A stretch of 64,000 bases of DNA from SAR202-VII-2 sp965263165 (GTDB lineage Bacteria > Chloroflexota > Dehalococcoidia > Lucifugimonadales > SAR202-VII-2): positions 2,294,001 to 2,358,000 of the forward strand of contig OZ253584.1 in NCBI GenBank assembly GCA_965263165.1, read 5' to 3'. Position numbers and translations under genes: made by a program. Shown here one piece after another: positions 24,009 to 31,643 of this stretch. How positions within the stretch are numbered: position 1 is the first letter of the stretch; each line of letters opens with the position of its first letter. The notes beneath the pieces are model-generated. The model searched no databases. It was not told the origin of the DNA and saw nothing but the letters and a program-made list of their open reading frames with translations.

Positions 24009-25265
24009 TTGAGCCAGCCCGGACCTACCTCAGAGCCGGCAGAGGCCGCCGGTCGCGGCGACCGCAGGACGCTGTGGTCGGTGGTGGCGGGACACGTGCC
24101 CGTCCACTTCTACCCCCAAGGCTTTCTGGTCGTTGTGCCGTACATCGCTGAGAGTCTTGGCCTGAGCGCCATTCAAGCGGGCCTCTTCGAGACGACTCGC
24201 ATGGTCGGCGGCGGAGTCGCCAGCATCGGGGGCGGCATCATAACCGACCGGTTCCAGGCGCTGCGCCGACATTTCATGATCCTGAGCCTTGTGTCCATGG
24301 CGGCGGGCTACATCCTCACGTCGCTGGTGGGCGCCTACGGGCTCATCCTCATTGGCTTGGCCATCGGCGCGGCGATGGGCTCCTTCTGGCACCCTCCCGC
24401 CTCCAGCGTACTTTCTCAGCGTTTTCCCGAACGCCGCGGCTACGTCATTGCCCTTCACAGGTCCAGCGGGACCGCCGGGGACACCGTGGCGCCCTTTGTC
24501 GTCGGAGCGTTGATCGGCGTAGTGTCGTGGCAGGTCGTCGTTCAAGGGTCCGGGATCATCACCCTGGTCTTCGCCGGAGTCCTATGGGTGACGCTGGCTA
24601 CCCTGAGCATGGGCCGGGCGCAGGGCCGGGCCAAGGGCGGTCAAAGGGGCTTCGGGGCGCAGTTCGGAGCAATGGGGGGGCTGCTGAAACAGCGGGCGCT
24701 GCTCATCTTGCTGCTGGTGTCCGGCGTGCGGGGCATCGCCGACCGGGGTCTCATCGTCTTTTTCGCCTTCTACCTCAAAGAGACACTGGACATGTCGCCG
24801 CTGATGGTGGGCGTCCACTTTGGCCTGCTGACGGCCTTAGCGATCGTGACGGGGCCCTTCTATGGCCGCACGTCGGACCGGATTGGCCGGAAGCCGGTTA
24901 TCGTGGCGATCATGGCCGTGTCGACGGTCCTGGTGGTGCTGATCGCGCTTGCGGGCGGCGGCGCCAAGTTCACCATACTGGTCATTCTGCTTGGCAGCGT
25001 AATGTTCTCGGTGAGCTCTCTGGTCCAGGCAGGGGCAATGGACGTGGCGCACGGGCTCAACCTGGAGGGAAGCCTCATGGGCCTGTACTGGGGCGTCAAT
25101 GCGCTCTTCGGCGGGGCGTCTCCGGTCATCCTGGGGGCCATTCTGGGATGGCTGAACAACGACTACACGATCATTTTCTGGTATGCGGCGGTCTTCTATG
25201 CCGTGGGCGCGCTGCTGGCCCTTGCGCTTCCTGCCGTGGCCAGCGGAAGGAAGGCGGCGGCCTGA
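24009..25265 (+). CDS. MFS transporter
   Basis: A 418-residue protein with about twelve hydrophobic helices. The loop 2-3 motif is GGGIITDRFQALRRH, and loop 8-9 has GRTSDRIGRKPVI, both typical of the major facilitator superfamily. The first in-frame start is a TTG; an ATG further in would cost the first helix. The substrate is unknown. It may be co-transcribed with the upstream methyltransferase. Confidence 0.85.
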   Translation: MSQPGPTSEPAEAAGRGDRRTLWSVVAGHVPVHFYPQGFLVVVPYIAESLGLSAIQAGLFETTRMVGGGVASIGGGIITDRFQALRRHFMILSLVSMAAGYILTSLVGAYGLILIGLAIGAAMGSFWHPPASSVLSQRFPERRGYVIALHRSSGTAGDTVAPFVVGALIGVVSWQVVVQGSGIITLVFAGVLWVTLATLSMGRAQGRAKGGQRGFGAQFGAMGGLLKQRALLILLLVSGVRGIADRGLIVFFAFYLKETLDMSPLMVGVHFGLLTALAIVTGPFYGRTSDRIGRKPVIVAIMAVSTVLVVLIALAGGGAKFTILVILLGSVMFSVSSLVQAGAMDVAHGLNLEGSLMGLYWGVNALFGGASPVILGAILGWLNNDYTIIFWYAAVFYAVGALLALALPAVASGRKAAA

Positions 25266-25296
25266 CGTCTGGCGGGGGCCTTCTGCCCGGCCTGGC

Positions 25297-25713
25297 CTAT
25301 TGAAGCACTCGTTCCAGGCTGACGCCGTTCTCCGTCAACACCCGGGCAGCGTATCCCTCGCCCTTCCGGGCCACGCCGCGGAGAATGTGCTCCGGTCCGA
25401 TCGGTTGCCCGCCCGCTTCTTCCCTGGCCAGCCCGAGGATCTCCTGGGCATTGGCGGTAAAGGGGAGCTGATCGGCTGGGGTTGCATTCTTGGGGCCGCC
25501 GCTCAGGACCTGGTCGGCGGCGGCCTTGACGGCGGCGGCGTCCACGCCCACCGCCTCCAGGGCCTGTGGCTGCGACGCCGACATCACGTCCACTGAGGCA
25601 AAGAGCAGGTGCACGGGCCCTATGTGGTCGTGCTCGTAGTGCGCCGCCTTGGCCCGAGCGATGCCGAGCGCTTTCAGTGCTTGATCCGTGAAGCTGTCCG
25701 GCGAGTCCGCCAT
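25297..25713 (-). CDS. Clp N-terminal repeat domain protein
   Basis: A 138-residue protein made of two Clp-N repeats (segments beginning FTDQALKALGIARAKAAHYEHDHIG and FTANAQEILGLAREEAGG..IGPEHILRG), the adaptor- and substrate-binding domain of ClpA/ClpC, without any ATPase domain. It resembles free-standing ClpS/ClpN-like proteins in Actinobacteria and Chloroflexota. GAGGAGG precedes the ATG. It may modulate Clp proteolysis; this is inference. Repeat family A copy 3 begins just upstream of its start. Confidence 0.82.
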   Translation of the reverse strand: MADSPDSFTDQALKALGIARAKAAHYEHDHIGPVHLLFASVDVMSASQPQALEAVGVDAAAVKAAADQVLSGGPKNATPADQLPFTANAQEILGLAREEAGGQPIGPEHILRGVARKGEGYAARVLTENGVSLERVLQ

Positions 25714-25738
25714 GCGGGCCTCCTCGTATCTCGGTCTA

Positions 25739-25981
25739 GGGATAGTCTACACAAGTCCGTTGAGCGCGGCATGGTCGGATAGGGGAGATGGCGGTGGGGA
25801 TAGGAGGCTTCCTCACCCTCCCCCGAGGGGAACGCGTGCCCTTTGATTGTATGTTGGTTGCGCTAGCCAGCCGGACATTGGAGGGTGCAGGCACGGAGGC
25901 GTCGCGGATGTGGCGCGGAGCCGTCGTGAACCGTCGCGTATCCGTATCCGTCGCGGAAAGAGGAGAGGGGCGGCGGCTTCC
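25739..25981 (+). repeat. Repeat family A, copy 3 (GTCGC variant, 5' part)
   Basis: It contains the 5' block (25741-25820, matching copy 5 almost base for base), the CTTTGATTGTATG block shared with copy 1 (from 25841), GCAGGCACGGAGG at 25887 and a short GTCGC array. It then stops abruptly where vapC ends. The section 25887-25980 is repeated at 26710-26840. Confidence 0.8.
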
Positions 25982-25987
25982 TTATTC

Positions 25988-26380
25988 TCACGCAGCTTCA
26001 TATAGCTGCAGGTCTGTGTGGCGCGCAAGCGCGTCAAAGTCGGCGTCGTCATGCACAATCTGCGCCCCGGCGCGTATGGCGGTGGCCGCGATGAGGCAGT
26101 CGATGAGCTTGCGAACGGTCGCCCCTTGCTGCCGACAACGGCGATAGAGCGCCGCAGCCGCGTCATAGTCCGTCGCCCGCGTTGGCAGAACCGTGGCCCG
26201 CGCCAGCAGCCGGCGAAGGCTTAGGAGGTGCGATTCGTCCCGCGCCCCTGCGAGGACTTCCATCCGCACTGCATCACAGATGGCGACTTCTTGCGCCAGC
26301 AACTCGTCAACGAGAATGCAGGCTGGGGACCCCGTGTCTCGAAGAAACTCTATCCAGGCCGAGATATCGATCAGGATCAC
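25988..26380 (-). CDS. vapC: PIN-domain ribonuclease toxin, VapC family
   Basis: A 130-residue PIN domain. Conserved acids appear in ILIDISAWIEFL (Asp5), the Glu in AVRMEVLAGA, and KLIDCLIAATA and HDDADFDAL near the C-terminus, the usual quartet for magnesium-dependent RNA cleavage. I chose the GTG at 26380 because it overlaps the vapB stop (GTGA) and gives the standard N-terminus; the frame extends upstream without support. VapC toxins cut specific tRNA or rRNA sites and are silenced by the cognate VapB. Confidence 0.85.
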   Translation of the reverse strand: MILIDISAWIEFLRDTGSPACILVDELLAQEVAICDAVRMEVLAGARDESHLLSLRRLLARATVLPTRATDYDAAAALYRRCRQQGATVRKLIDCLIAATAIRAGAQIVHDDADFDALARHTDLQLYEAA

Positions 26381-26580
26381 TGCGAACGGCCGGTGCGCAT
26401 CGCGTCTAGGTCGCCTTCCCACCCGATTCCGCGAAGAGCGCGTGCCTCGTTGACAGGCAAGGGTTCGGCAGCCAACGCCTGCAACGCGAAGTTTATCGCC
26501 TCGCGCTTGGTCGCGAGGCGATACCGTCGCATCACCTCGGCGCACGCCTGATCGTCGATGTCTACGTTAGTGCGTCCCAT
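26377..26580 (-). CDS. vapB: Type II antitoxin, VapB family
   Basis: A 67-residue antitoxin. The N-terminal MGRTNVDIDDQACAEVMRRY and the following TKREAINFALQAL form a ribbon-helix-helix-like DNA-binding region as in VapB/ParD-type antitoxins. The acidic C-terminus should wrap the toxin. Its stop overlaps the vapC GTG. The ATG is six bases after TATCAT, so the operon could be leaderless and autoregulated at that site. The pair lies between two partial copies of repeat family A. Confidence 0.82.
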   Translation of the reverse strand: MGRTNVDIDDQACAEVMRRYRLATKREAINFALQALAAEPLPVNEARALRGIGWEGDLDAMRTGRSQ

Positions 26581-26586
26581 ACACAC

Positions 26587-26592
26587 ATGATA
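26587..26592 (-). promoter_or_regulatory. -10 box of vapBC, possible leaderless start
   Basis: On the minus strand TATCAT is followed by six bases and the vapB ATG. The -35 region (about 26610-26616) is a weak match, so this is tentative. Confidence 0.35.
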
Positions 26593-26704
26593 CACCTGCA
26601 GGCGAGAGCCTCGCCAGGTCCCGCCCCACGCGCATTCAATAGCTCTTGACCGCAAGCCCCCAGTCCCAGAAGGGGCGCTCGTATTCAGAGACAGAAGAAT
26701 CTGG

Positions 26705-26912
26705 AGTGAGCAGGCACGGAGGAGTCGCGGATGTGGCGCGGAGGAGTCGCATTTCCGTCGCGAGCCGTCGCGGGCCCGTCGCGTATCCGTCGCGCAACCG
26801 CATCCGTCGCGGAAAGAGGAGAGGGGCGACGGCCCGCTTCTTGGAGGTACTCGGGCATCTTGACGATACCATAGCTCAAACGTTCTTGTTCTACAAGAGG
26901 GAGGGGCGGGGG
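26705..26912 (+). repeat. Repeat family A, copy 4 (GTCGC variant, 3' part)
   Basis: It starts with GCAGGCACGGAGG at 26710, has GTCGC at 26724, 26746, 26757, 26767, 26778, 26789 and 26806, and ends with GATACCATAGCTCAA and GTTCTTGTTCTACAAG, the end block of copies 1, 2 and 5. Together with copy 3 it looks like one element interrupted by vapBC, with part of the array duplicated on both sides. Confidence 0.75.
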
Positions 26913-26929
26913 GCTTGTTCAGAGATGCC

Positions 26930-27646
26930 CTAGAGTTCTATGCGGGGCAGGTCCAAGCTGAGGGCGGTTTGGTCGTCGGGGGAGGCGTTGAGGGCGAAGA
27001 GCGTCGCTTCCCACTCCGCCAGGCTATCCACCAACTCCGGCTGAGCCTTTTTGAGCTGCTCCCAATCCTCGGGCGTATCAACGTCGAAGCCGATTTGATG
27101 TGACCTATGGATCACCACCTGATATCTATCGGCGCGCAAGGCGTCCAAGTGCCGGTGAAAGCTGGACGGGCCCAAGAGGGGCATGAAAGCGGGGCCCTTT
27201 GGCAGCAGCAGGCCATTCGTGCCTCCGTCGCGCTCCGCCGGAGTGACGACCGCCTTCTCCAGGGTCTGGGACTGGGCCACGAGGCGGTCGATGGCCGGGC
27301 CGGTGAGGAGCGGTAGGTCGCCGGGCAGAAAGAGAACGGCGTTGGCGCCCGCGCCGTAGGCCTGGGAAAAGCCGGCGGCAAGGCTGCGGTTCAGGCCGGC
27401 GCCCTCGTCCGGGAGCCAGCGGTTGCTGATGGCGCCCGCCAGCCGCCTTACAGCGTGGTCGCCGCCGACCACCCAGACCTCATTGACGGAAGCGGCCTGG
27501 CGGGCGCTCAGGATCACCCTGGCGAGCATTAGGAGACTCAGGGCTGCGCGTTGGCCAGCTTCCAGGGCCGGAGCAAGACGCGCCTTCCCCTCAGCGAGGG
27601 GCTTCATTGGGACGACAGCGATTAGCTTTTCAGGGCGTTCCATCAT
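26930..27646 (-). CDS. cofC: 2-phospho-L-lactate guanylyltransferase CofC
   Basis: CofC activates 2-phospholactate (or phosphoenolpyruvate in some bacteria) with GTP, giving the substrate for CofD in F420 synthesis. The protein has the nucleotidyltransferase start VVPMKPLAEGKARLAP (GTP-binding loop), FLPGDLPLLTG as the metal-binding Asp motif, RDGGTNGLLL, and FDVDTPEDW near the end, all characteristic. The ATG-ATG start overlaps the cofD stop. It is the last gene of cofG-cofH-cofD-cofC. The usual 230-240 residue length is met. Confidence 0.92.
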   Translation of the reverse strand: MMERPEKLIAVVPMKPLAEGKARLAPALEAGQRAALSLLMLARVILSARQAASVNEVWVVGGDHAVRRLAGAISNRWLPDEGAGLNRSLAAGFSQAYGAGANAVLFLPGDLPLLTGPAIDRLVAQSQTLEKAVVTPAERDGGTNGLLLPKGPAFMPLLGPSSFHRHLDALRADRYQVVIHRSHQIGFDVDTPEDWEQLKKAQPELVDSLAEWEATLFALNASPDDQTALSLDLPRIEL

Positions 27647-28575
27647 GCGGCAAGCTCCAGGACCCGCCTTGCCAGCTCGATTCTGTCTTCCAGGTTGTTC
27701 ATCACCGTCCGCTCGGCCACTGCCCGCAGACCCCAACGCTCAACGTCGGGGGCCGCGTTGCGGTCAACCTCGTCTATGACCAGGATGTCGCAGATCCCCG
27801 ATAGCCGACGCGCAATCGCGCCGGCCCCCGGTTGTTCACCAAGCTCCCTGAGCATTTTCGCCGCGGGTCCTCTGATGGCCTCGCCGCCGACGATAGGACT
27901 GACGGCAATCCGGGGTCCGGAAAAGCCCTCCAACCGCTCGCGCATTCCCTTCAGGGCCATGATCGGCCCGATACTCAGTATGGGGTTCGATGGCCCATAC
28001 ACCACAGCCGTGGCGTTCTGCAGGGCCTGGCTGAGGCCCTCCGAGGGTCTGGCCGCATCGGCCCCCCCGTATTCGACAGCCGTGACCGGAGGCTCGCACC
28101 TTAGCCGGACGAAATAGTCCTGGAACGCCAGCGGGCCATCGGGCGTATGCACCACCGTGGGCGCAGGCTCGTCGCTCATGGGCACGACGCTGTGCCTGAC
28201 TCCCAGACGACTGCAAAGCTCCCGGGTGACTTCTGAGAGGGACTGGCCCTGGCGCAGAAGCTGGGTGCGTCTGATGTGCGTTGCCAGATCCTTGTCTCCC
28301 AGGTTGAACCAAGTCGGCGCTCCCAGCAGCCCGAGCATGGACAACCCGTTGAACGCGTCTCCCGCAACGCCCCAGCCTGTTTCATGGTTGGTGAGCCCGG
28401 CCAGAGCGTACATCACCGTATCCAGGTCAGGGGAGACGTGGAGCCCGTGGAACACCTCATCGTCGCCGGTGTTGACCGCGATAGCGAGTTCCTCAGGGTT
28501 GAGCAGGTGGGCCAATCCCACGGCCAGCTTGGCTCCCCCCACGCCCCCGGCCAGGTAGACGATGCGCCTGGTCAT
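27643..28575 (-). CDS. cofD: 2-phospho-L-lactate transferase CofD
   Basis: CofD joins the activated phospholactate to the deazaflavin FO to make F420-0 (or dehydro-F420-0). The 310-residue protein begins with YLAGGVGGAKLAVGL, the glycine-rich nucleotide loop, and has VNTGDDEVFHGL (metal- and FO-binding Asp), PDLDTVMYALAG, GPSNPILSIGPI and the C-terminal segment ending ARRVLELA. It starts 6 bp after the cofH stop. Confidence 0.95.
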   Translation of the reverse strand: MTRRIVYLAGGVGGAKLAVGLAHLLNPEELAIAVNTGDDEVFHGLHVSPDLDTVMYALAGLTNHETGWGVAGDAFNGLSMLGLLGAPTWFNLGDKDLATHIRRTQLLRQGQSLSEVTRELCSRLGVRHSVVPMSDEPAPTVVHTPDGPLAFQDYFVRLRCEPPVTAVEYGGADAARPSEGLSQALQNATAVVYGPSNPILSIGPIMALKGMRERLEGFSGPRIAVSPIVGGEAIRGPAAKMLRELGEQPGAGAIARRLSGICDILVIDEVDRNAAPDVERWGLRAVAERTVMNNLEDRIELARRVLELAA

Positions 28576-28581
28576 GCGGGG

Positions 28582-29880
28582 TTACGAATCGGTTGCCTTG
28601 CCGGTTGTCTTGGGATGCTCGTAGCGGAAGCCATCCATCTCGATGAGCTGGAAGTACGAGCCGAACTGGCTGGCGTCCTCGACCAGGTCGAGGGGGTCGG
28701 GCTCGTCCTCCATGCCGTCAAAGGTCTTCAGGATTTCGTATTTCGTGCTCCGTTCGGCGGGGATGCGGCCCGCTCCCCGGATGAGGCCCCGGAATTCGGA
28801 AGGGCGCATAAGCTGGCCGTGGGACGCCCCCGCCGACGTGGAGATGCTCTCGTTGATCAGCGTGCCGCCCAGGTCGTTGGCCCCGGCCGTAAGCAGAAGC
28901 TGGGCAACCCTAGCGCCCTCCTTGACCCACGACACCTGGAGGTTCGGAATGTAGTTGCTCAGCATCAAACGGGCGACGGCGTGCACGCGCGCGACCTCCA
29001 CACCGCTTGGACCCTGGCGAATGTTGTCGACGAGGCTATGGCTGAACATGGGCGCCTCGGTGTGCACGAAGCTCAGCGGCACGAACTCCGTGAAGCCGCC
29101 CGTGGCCTTCTGAATGTTTCGCAGGTAATCGATGTGGGCCGCCAGGTGATGCGGCGTCTCCACGTGGCCGAACATGACCGTCGACGTGGTGGGGATGCCA
29201 AGGTCGTGGGCTGTCGTGATGACCTCTGTCCACTGCTGGACGGTGATGCGCCCCGGGGAAATCCGGTCGCGCATCTCCTGGTCGAGGATCTCCGCCGACG
29301 TCCCGGGCAGGCTTCCCACGCCGGCGTCCTGAAGGCCCCTGAGATAGTCTCGGATGCTCCAGCCCGACCGCACGGACCCGTACAGCACCTCCTCCGGCGA
29401 GAAACCGTGGATGTGGATGTCTGGCAGCTCTTGCTTGATCGCCTCGCAGAGGCGGATGTAGAGGTCGCCTTCCATCTTGGGCGGGAGCCCCGCTTGGACG
29501 CAGACCTCGGTCGCTCCGAGGTCCCATGCTTCCCGCGCCCGCCGGAGAACCTCGGTTATGGGCAGGAAATAGCCCTGCTCCTGCCTGAAGTCTCTGGAGA
29601 AGGCGCAGAACCCACACCGCTTGATGCAGACGTTGGTGAAGTTGATGTTCCGGTTCACCACGTAGGTGACGACATCTCCGGCGGCCCGGCGCCGTAGCTC
29701 GTCGGCTGCGAGGGTCAGGGCCAGGAAATCGGGACCGGTGGTCTCCAGGAGAACGACGGCCTCGTCCACGGTGACGTCGTGGCCGTCCAACGCCTTGGCA
29801 AGGATGCGCGCCACGTCCGGCCTTACGGTGGAGACCAGCCGCTCCAGCGAGGCGCCGTCCGTTGATGGAGTATGGGTCAC
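28582..29880 (-). CDS. cofH: FO synthase subunit 2, radical SAM enzyme CofH
   Basis: CofH joins tyrosine to the pyrimidine precursor 5-amino-6-ribitylaminouracil; CofG then closes the ring to give the deazaflavin FO. The radical SAM cluster CIKRCGFC is Cys85/89/92. Other family blocks are VCVQAGLPPKMEGDLY, GWSIRDYLRGLQDAGVGSLPG and LGGTLINESISTSAG. The protein has 432 residues. The GTG start overlaps the cofG stop (GTGA). The subunits are separate, unlike the fused FbiC of Actinobacteria. Confidence 0.95.
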   Translation of the reverse strand: MTHTPSTDGASLERLVSTVRPDVARILAKALDGHDVTVDEAVVLLETTGPDFLALTLAADELRRRAAGDVVTYVVNRNINFTNVCIKRCGFCAFSRDFRQEQGYFLPITEVLRRAREAWDLGATEVCVQAGLPPKMEGDLYIRLCEAIKQELPDIHIHGFSPEEVLYGSVRSGWSIRDYLRGLQDAGVGSLPGTSAEILDQEMRDRISPGRITVQQWTEVITTAHDLGIPTTSTVMFGHVETPHHLAAHIDYLRNIQKATGGFTEFVPLSFVHTEAPMFSHSLVDNIRQGPSGVEVARVHAVARLMLSNYIPNLQVSWVKEGARVAQLLLTAGANDLGGTLINESISTSAGASHGQLMRPSEFRGLIRGAGRIPAERSTKYEILKTFDGMEDEPDPLDLVEDASQFGSYFQLIEMDGFRYEHPKTTGKATDS

Positions 29881-31097
29881 GCTGGACCTCCTGCGGCCAG
29901 GCCGCCCTGTCCTGCGCTGGCTGCGACCCGCTCCCGCAGGGCTGGGTCGACGAACTGTTCGAGACCATCCGTCGCGTACTCGGGGTAGAGGGGCAGGCGG
30001 GGCGCCAAGCGATGTCCGCGCTCCTCGGTGTTTCGTCGCAGCTCTGCTATCTGAGGCCAGGGCGCCTCCGGGTTCACGTAGTCGATGGTCACCGGAGAGA
30101 TGCCGCCCCAGTCGTTAATGCCGGCGTCCAGGTACTGCGGATAGTCCTCAGCCGTCAGGTTGGGGGGAATCTGCAAGTTCATGCTGGGCCCCAGCACAAT
30201 GCGAGCTAGGGCCACGGACCTGAGAATGGCGGGGACGCCCGGCTCCGGTGCGTCCTCCATGGGTGTTTCGGGTTTGGCGCGGAAGTTCTGGATGATGACC
30301 TCTTGGATGTGGCCGTACCGCTGATGTAGGTCTCTGATGGCCAGCAGGCCATCGACCTGCTCTTCCAGCGTCTCGCCGATGCCGATAAGCAGGCCCGTGG
30401 TGAAAGGAACGGCAAGCTCGCCCGCCAACTCCAGGGTCCGGAGCCGCACGCGGGGCCGCTTGCTGGGCGCGTGTTCGTGGGGGCCGCCGGGGGCGTGGAG
30501 CCGCTCGCTCACCGACTCCAGCATGAGCCCCATCGAGACGTTAACCGGGCGGAGCGAGGCTAACTCGCGGCGGGACATTGTGCCTGGGTTGGCGTGGGGG
30601 AGGAGACGCGTCTCCTTGAGCACGAGTGCGCACATGGCCCGCAGGTAGTCAAGGGTAGACGCGTAGCCGTAGCGGTCCAACCAGGCGCGAGCCTCGGGGT
30701 AGCGCTGCTCGGGCCGTTCTCCGAGGGTGAACAGCGCTTCCCAGCACCCCATCCGCTCGCCGGCGCGGGCAACCTGGAGGACCTCCTCGGGGGTCAGGTA
30801 GGCGGCGGTCCTATCCGGTTCCTGGCGGAACGTGCAATAGCTGCATGTGTCCCGGCACAGGCGCGTGAGGGGAATGAAGACCTTTGGCGAGTAGGTGACG
30901 GTCTTACCCCTGCCGCGGTCTCGCATCTCTGCTGCTGCGCGGCAGAGCAGATGCGCCTCGCGGCCGGGCGCTGTGGCGAGGTTGAGCGCGTCCTCGCGGG
31001 TTACTGTCCCGCCCACCAGAACGCCTTCCAGCAGGGATGCCAGGTCTGGCGAAACCTGAGAGGAGGCGTCGGCGGGAGCGGCGGCTAGGGGTGTCAT
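29877..31097 (-). CDS. cofG: FO synthase subunit 1, radical SAM enzyme CofG
   Basis: CofG completes FO formation from the CofH product. The radical SAM motif CRDTCSYC gives Cys81/85/88 from the ATG at 31097, followed by LFTLGERPEQRY, LLPHANPGTMS, the FTTGLLIGIGET substrate-binding block and NDWGGISPVT, all typical. A frame opening 14 codons earlier would begin upstream of the predicted transcription start. It is the first gene of the F420 operon. No cofE/fbiB glutamyl ligase follows. Confidence 0.95.
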   Translation of the reverse strand: MTPLAAAPADASSQVSPDLASLLEGVLVGGTVTREDALNLATAPGREAHLLCRAAAEMRDRGRGKTVTYSPKVFIPLTRLCRDTCSYCTFRQEPDRTAAYLTPEEVLQVARAGERMGCWEALFTLGERPEQRYPEARAWLDRYGYASTLDYLRAMCALVLKETRLLPHANPGTMSRRELASLRPVNVSMGLMLESVSERLHAPGGPHEHAPSKRPRVRLRTLELAGELAVPFTTGLLIGIGETLEEQVDGLLAIRDLHQRYGHIQEVIIQNFRAKPETPMEDAPEPGVPAILRSVALARIVLGPSMNLQIPPNLTAEDYPQYLDAGINDWGGISPVTIDYVNPEAPWPQIAELRRNTEERGHRLAPRLPLYPEYATDGLEQFVDPALRERVAASAGQGGLAAGGPA

Positions 31098-31129
31098 GCA
31101 CCTATTCAAGCATGCGGAACGGTTGAGCC

Positions 31130-31158
31130 ATTGTAGCACCGGCTAAGAAGGGCAACAA
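31130..31158 (-). promoter_or_regulatory. Promoter of the cofGHDC operon
   Basis: On the minus strand TTGTTG, a 17-bp spacer and TACAAT end about 32 bp before the cofG ATG. Confidence 0.55.
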
Positions 31159-31199
31159 GGAGAGGGGCAGTCACCGTAGACCGGCGGGAACCTTGGGTT

Positions 31200-31440
31200 C
31201 CCTGCGCCCTCCTTCAGGGGGAGGGTCTGTCTTGGCCTGCGCCGTTGTCCCACCTAGCCCATCCTCCAACCTTTTTGGGTACAGGGGGACTCCCCCTGTA
31301 CCCCCGGCGGGGGCTGCGCCCCCTGCACCCTGCTTGGGGAACGGAGGCGGCGTCGCTTCCTCACCTGGGCGCGTCGGGACGCTTCCTGGCCTGCTCCCGA
31401 GTACGGGGGCAGGGACAGAGGCGCCCCCGCTGTTGATAAC
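31200..31440 (+). repeat. Repeat family B, copy 2
   Basis: One unit with TTGTCCCACCTAGCCCA at 31245. A perfect 12-bp hairpin follows (31277-31288 with 31292-31303, loop ACT), then a second hairpin GGGGGC-TGC-GCCCCC (31109 is not part of it; arms at 31309-31314 and 31318-31323). The tail resembles copies 1 and 3 and ends in a GTACGGGGGCAGGGACAGAGG block. It lies between the divergent cof promoter and the ABC operon terminator. Confidence 0.75.
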
Positions 31441-31554
31441 GCAATTCGGCGTAGTAGCGTGAACAGGCCCTAGCAGCAGGATACCCTGTAGACGCCACAA
31501 GATGCTGACTGAAACGGAAAACACTCGCCTGGCCGGTGTCTGGGCGCGGGGCGG

Positions 31555-31598
31555 CGGCAAAAGGCAGAGGGGGCGCCGCCTGGCGCCCCCTCTGCTTT
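31555..31598 (-). terminator. Rho-independent terminator of the betaine ABC operon
   Basis: A perfect 14-bp stem (31564-31577 pairing with 31582-31595, loop of four) sits 46 bp past the substrate-binding-protein stop. On the minus strand it is followed by CTTTT. The GC-rich stem and short T run fit a terminator. Confidence 0.7.
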
Positions 31599-31643
31599 AG
31601 GCCATCCGTCCGCGGATGGATGGCTGGTCCCGGGGAATCGCGG

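Noticed and set aside
28276..29697. Plus-strand frame of 473 codons opposite cofH and cofD
   Set aside because: Antisense shadow of two strongly supported F420 genes.
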